A DNA stretch of 64,000 nucleotides, from positions 310,001 to 374,000 of the forward strand of contig NZ_QMHQ01000001.1 in NCBI RefSeq assembly GCF_003313325.1, given 5' to 3'. The notes under the pieces are model-generated. The model did no database searches and was not told the origin of the DNA. It saw nothing but the letters and a program-made list of their open reading frames with translations. The stretch is from Pedobacter namyangjuensis (GTDB lineage: Bacteria > Bacteroidota > Bacteroidia > Sphingobacteriales > Sphingobacteriaceae). Position 1 is the first letter of the stretch. Each line of letters starts with the position of its first letter. Position numbers and translations under genes: made by a program. Positions 60,866 to 64,000 of the stretch are shown here, piece by piece.

Positions 60866-61852
60866 TTACGAACCTGTATTGCCTACTAAAATAATGTCAA
60901 TTTCGCTAGGATGAGCTATGCCTAAAGTTTCTCCGGGTTTAACATAAAATAGGTTTTGCAAATACACGTCGGCTAAGCCTTGCAGCAGCTTTTTTCGTTG
61001 CTCGCGGTATTCTTCCAACACAAATTCGGTGCCTTTGTTAACATACATTTTTCCATTGGCATCTACCACTACCGAAAAACTGTAAGAGAAGTTTTTGTAA
61101 GATTTATTGATCTTGATTTTATAAAGCGGATAGAAATAATCTACAGATGATCGTCTTTTGTTTAATGAATCGGCTGTGCTAACCTTTTCTACCGTTACGT
61201 TTTTACTGTTTGGGATAAATCTAACCGGTTGTGTAGCCGGAAATGCAGTTTTAGGGTTAGATGGTTCTTTATTAGATTTATCGACCAGCTTTTGTACAAA
61301 CGCAGTGTCTGCTTTTGTAGGTTTTCTCAAATCTGCGAGCTGTTTTTTAAGTTTGTTATCGATGTAATCTTTTGAATAAAAAATACAGTTAACGTCAGAT
61401 CTTGGATCGTCATTACCGGCAATACTTCGTCCATCAACGTGTAAACGCTGTAAGATTAAACTGTCTTTACTAATAACCAATGCCCTAAAATATTCTCTGG
61501 CAAAATTGTAAACTCTTCCGTGGTCGTGGTGCAAGTAAAAAGCTTCCATTCCGTTTTTCTCTGGGCTGTAGGCCAATATCGAGTCTGGCGCTTTAACTTG
61601 TATGGTCCAGCTTGGAACTTGCTGAAAGCCATCTTCGTTAAAAGACAATCCGCTAGAAAATTTTCGTTTTGCTTCGTAAAATAAAATTCCATCTACGTCT
61701 GCAAATTTCAGATTGTTTTCTGGCAAGTCTTCATTTGCAATACCAGGCTTAGCATCTGATTTGTCTTCGACTGGTTTTTCTTCTGAACTGCAAGAAAACA
61801 TCGCTACAGCAAGAAAAAAGAGGGTAAAAAAACGAGTGGATTTATAATTCAT
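60866..61852 (-). CDS. Lipoprotein of unknown function
   Basis: A 328-residue lipoprotein: signal peptide FFTLFFLAVAMFSCSSEE, lipobox MFSC. The rest has no motif I recognise. It starts with an acidic linker (KPVEDKSDAKPG...), a central segment WTIQVKAPDSILAYSPEKNGMEAFYLHHDHGRVYNFAREYFRALVISKDSLILQRLHVDGRSIAG and a C-terminal part with FYPLYKIKINKSYKNFSYSFSVVVDANGKMYVNKG. Several LHHDHG/DGR stretches may be metal or ligand sites but this is a guess. The ATG at 61852 (MNYKSTRFF) is better than the TTG 9 bases upstream. 36 bases from the next gene upstream, so probably one transcript with the glycosidase gene. Confidence 0.82.
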   Translation of the reverse strand: MNYKSTRFFTLFFLAVAMFSCSSEEKPVEDKSDAKPGIANEDLPENNLKFADVDGILFYEAKRKFSSGLSFNEDGFQQVPSWTIQVKAPDSILAYSPEKNGMEAFYLHHDHGRVYNFAREYFRALVISKDSLILQRLHVDGRSIAGNDDPRSDVNCIFYSKDYIDNKLKKQLADLRKPTKADTAFVQKLVDKSNKEPSNPKTAFPATQPVRFIPNSKNVTVEKVSTADSLNKRRSSVDYFYPLYKIKINKSYKNFSYSFSVVVDANGKMYVNKGTEFVLEEYREQRKKLLQGLADVYLQNLFYVKPGETLGIAHPSEIDIILVGNTGS

Positions 61853-61888
61853 TTTATGCAAACAGATAGAGTAACAACGACAAATATA

Positions 61889-62755
61889 TTATTGTTTCCC
61901 TTTTAACAGGATAACATTAGCAACTTTTCTTGCGCCGTCGTGATCCCATTTTTTATTGTCTGAAGGATAATTGACTACGCCATTTTCGGTAGTTCCATTT
62001 ACCCAAAGTGCTGTAGATCCACCTCCATCTAGGTTAATGGCGCTTATACAGCCTAACCATTTCATTGTTTTTGTTAGCTCATGCAAGCTCATTCCGGCCG
62101 AATTTTCCTGTCGGCCATCAACTGTTAATAAGATAATTTTCCCGTTTGGCTTTATACCGATTGCGCTACGTGGGTGACGCAGCTTAGTAAACGCTGTAGT
62201 ATCTAAAACTTCGATATTGTTGTTAAAAATTAACAACGGACCGCTGTTCATCACATCTTTATCAGGTAAGTTTTGCTCCCAAGTGCTGGTTCCATCCCAT
62301 TTCTTTAAGGTTAGCTTTCCATCGTTTATCACTACCGCTGCCTGCTGATGTCTAGCTCTTCTGTTGTTTTTTTCTAACCTATTTTCGTTAATAATTTTGC
62401 CTTCAGATTTAATAAAATCTACAGAGCCACCATTTTTTATATCGAAAAAAGTACCGTTTATTGCTGCGAAAGCGTTGCGTTCCGTGCCGAACGTTGGTGT
62501 TGTTTTTAATTCTTTTTCTTCATAGCCTATAGAGAATTGAGGATAGCGACCTTTATTCCTCACCTCTAGATAAGCAATGTGCTGATTAGCTGCAAACAAT
62601 TCTTTATTGCTGAAATGATGCGTTAGGAGTTTCGTTTTTGGCGCAACACGCTTTTTCGCCCATTTGGCAGACTTAAAGTTAACAGAATCGATATTTTGAG
62701 CTATCGCAACTTGCGAGGCTAAAATAAAACAGATAAAAAAGGATTTTTTAAGCAT
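61889..62755 (-). CDS. Phosphodiester glycosidase-family (NAGPA-domain) secreted protein
   Basis: A 288-residue protein with a signal peptide (about 1-19, ending AIA-QNI) and a NAGPA domain, which cleaves the bond between a phosphate and a GlcNAc-like sugar. Recognisable parts are NAFAAINGTFFDIKNGGSVDFI, DVMNSGPLLIF, HPRSAIGIKPNGKIILLTVDGRQENSAGMSLHELTKTMKWLGCISAINLDGGGSTALWVNG and GVVNYPSDNK, with NLDGGGST the family's hallmark. It could act on exopolysaccharide or teichoic-like phosphosugars; the substrate here is unknown. A terminator (62766-62797) separates it from the metzincin gene upstream. Confidence 0.9.
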   Translation of the reverse strand: MLKKSFFICFILASQVAIAQNIDSVNFKSAKWAKKRVAPKTKLLTHHFSNKELFAANQHIAYLEVRNKGRYPQFSIGYEEKELKTTPTFGTERNAFAAINGTFFDIKNGGSVDFIKSEGKIINENRLEKNNRRARHQQAAVVINDGKLTLKKWDGTSTWEQNLPDKDVMNSGPLLIFNNNIEVLDTTAFTKLRHPRSAIGIKPNGKIILLTVDGRQENSAGMSLHELTKTMKWLGCISAINLDGGGSTALWVNGTTENGVVNYPSDNKKWDHDGARKVANVILLKGKQ

Positions 62756-62765
62756 GGTTTAAACA

Positions 62766-62797
62766 TAAAAAAACCCGCTCAAATTATTGAGCGGGTT
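62766..62797 (-). terminator. Terminator of the metzincin gene
   Basis: AACCCGCTCAA (62772-62782) and TTGAGCGGGTT (62787-62797) are perfect inverted copies with a 4-base loop; on the minus strand T-run follows. Confidence 0.9.
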
Positions 62798-62806
62798 AAT
62801 GTTAAA

Positions 62807-64000
62807 TTATTTCTTCGGGTTTAGAATGTCGTTAATTCTAATTGCCAAATCATCATAATGTGCTTTAGTAATTGCATCGCCAGCAACTGCTCTTGCTTTT
62901 GCGGCTGCATATAAGGTTTTAAGCTCTACTCTTACCAACGGTCTAATATCGGTGACACCCACATTAATCGGTGTAAAAGAAAAACCTGGAGGCAATCCGG
63001 TTGGCATAGGCGCATCTACCATTAAACTACCTAATCTATCAACATAACCACGTTGTAAATTACGTTTAAATCCGTCTGGTCTACCTGCAGCAAAAATTGA
63101 ACTTCTTAAGTCGGTAAACAATTCGGGAACGGTATAAGCCGTAGCTCCATTTTTAGCTTCATTATCAATTAAACGAAGCAATCTTGATGAAGTTAAAATG
63201 CTGTTTACCGTATTTGTTTGTGCAGATTTGATTCTGGTTAACATAGAGCCGTTATCAAATTTGTTTAACAAATCGCTATTAATTAACCAAAGCGGAGATG
63301 TAAATAATTGTTTGTTTAAGAAGGCAACCGCTTCTTTTTGCGTTGCTTTAGAAACGTACTTGTAAACTGCGCCAGCTTGGTCGTAAGTTTTATAATTTTC
63401 GCTTAAACCGCCAATATTAAACGTAACGTGGCCCATATAACGGCTAAACTGACCAATAATTTCGCCATAAATTTCAGATAAGTTGCCATAATCCTTACCA
63501 GCTTCGTAAGTCCATTTTTCTACGTTAGGCAAAATGCGTTTTAAGTTAGCAATACCGTAAGTACTTGCTTTCATTGCATTATCACCTAAATCTTCACTTT
63601 GGTCACGCGGATCGTAAGCATTGCCTTGGCGACCGTAAAAATATAGTGGATTGCCGGCTTTTTCTTTTACCCAAGCGTCAAGCTTAAGTTTTTCTTGCTG
63701 AACAGTAAGGTTGCCTGGAAACCAAGTGTAGCCCCATTTTACCGCCCATTTATCGTATTCGCCAATGCCTGGAAACATTCTAACCACACCATCTCCGGGT
63801 TGCGCAACGTAGTTAAAACGAGCGTAATCCATAATAGAAGGAGCAGTTGCATATTTATCTGTAAATGCTTTAGAACGTAAAGAATCTACCGGATAAGCAT
63901 AACTAGAACCGAAATTGTGAGGTAAACCTAAAGTATGTCCTACTTCGTGAGATGATACAAAACGGATTAACTCGCCCATTTGATGATCGCTAAATTTAGC
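62807..64000 (-). CDS. DUF5117-type zinc metalloprotease, 5' end cut by window edge
   Basis: The frame is open through the window edge (at least 397 codons seen), so the N-terminus, including the signal peptide and the DUF5117/5118 part, lies outside. Near the cut is the metzincin zinc motif FVSSHEVGHTLGLPHNFGSS (HExxHxxGxxH-type), then SIMDYARFNYVAQPGDGV (the Met-turn), as in zinc-dependent proteases of the DUF5117 family. The C-terminal ~250 residues are helical. These are large secreted or outer-membrane proteases of Bacteroidota; the substrate is unknown. A terminator follows the stop codon. Confidence 0.85.
   Translation of the reverse strand, partial: AKFSDHQMGELIRFVSSHEVGHTLGLPHNFGSSYAYPVDSLRSKAFTDKYATAPSIMDYARFNYVAQPGDGVVRMFPGIGEYDKWAVKWGYTWFPGNLTVQQEKLKLDAWVKEKAGNPLYFYGRQGNAYDPRDQSEDLGDNAMKASTYGIANLKRILPNVEKWTYEAGKDYGNLSEIYGEIIGQFSRYMGHVTFNIGGLSENYKTYDQAGAVYKYVSKATQKEAVAFLNKQLFTSPLWLINSDLLNKFDNGSMLTRIKSAQTNTVNSILTSSRLLRLIDNEAKNGATAYTVPELFTDLRSSIFAAGRPDGFKRNLQRGYVDRLGSLMVDAPMPTGLPPGFSFTPINVGVTDIRPLVRVELKTLYAAAKARAVAGDAITKAHYDDLAIRINDILNPKK

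Overview
The window looks like a chromosomal segment of a Bacteroidota bacterium of the Sphingobacteriaceae, probably Pedobacter or a close relative. The evidence is an AT-rich composition, promoters of the TTTG-N~20-TAnnTTTG type, and lineage-typical genes: an S16 with a long Ala/Glu tail, a DUF4175 protein, GIN-domain and 4HB proteins, a DUF5117-type metzincin, and a SusC plug-like sequence. I found no rRNA, tRNA, CRISPR array, insertion sequence or prophage. Genus-level placement is inference from protein flavour, not from a marker search.

Layout. 1-2.3 kb: a truncated secreted protein, an XRE regulator overlapping a membrane-protein gene, and a lipoprotein. 2.3-3.5 kb: rpsP-rimM, with a perfect lineage-type promoter and an internal terminator. 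3.7-7.6 kb: a deoxynucleotidase and a large VIT/VWA/TPR/DUF2135 surface protein. 7.8-12.3 kb: a minus-strand run birA, two DsbD N-terminal-domain genes, DsbD core, pfkA. 12.4-16.7 kb: rsfS-ftsH, a LUD protein and a FabH-like synthase on the plus strand. 16.8-21.1 kb: TPR protein, TM2, DUF2752, Nif3-like and zinc-ribbon genes. 21.8-33.6 kb: mfd, FrnE-like oxidoreductase, M14 peptidase, thioesterase, cdsA, CPBP protease, dusB, apaG. 34-43.5 kb: zinc protease, FAD oxidoreductase, purU, rmuC, a GIY-YIG gene, thiL, divergent nadA and nadB, gamma carbonic anhydrase. 43.7-45 kb: three overlapping genes for unknown secreted/membrane proteins. 45.2-64 kb: Big_5-type lipoprotein, mnmG, ABC-F, 4HB protein, GIN protein, ApbE plus PepSY-TM, ybeY, DUF4175, a GDPD-GH16 fusion, cold-shock protein, phosphodiester glycosidase and a metzincin cut by the window end.

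How the genes work together. Most are housekeeping genes for translation and RNA maturation (rpsP, rimM, rsfS, ybeY, dusB, mnmG, ABC-F), repair (mfd, rmuC), envelope quality control (ftsH, split DsbD, CPBP and M14 proteases), lipid synthesis (birA, FabH-like, cdsA), and NAD and thiamine synthesis (nadA/nadB, thiL).

The signals that gene annotation alone would miss are intergenic. A family of REP/REPIN-like elements is densest between 33.8 and 39.9 kb, and two nearly identical direct copies bracket the lone GIY-YIG nuclease gene, which looks like a possible mobile unit. Two parS-like palindromes sit upstream of mnmG. An ECF-sigma-like promoter precedes the GIN gene. Three genes have a -7 box so close to the start codon that leaderless transcripts are predicted. 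A second dispersed intergenic repeat family occurs five times.
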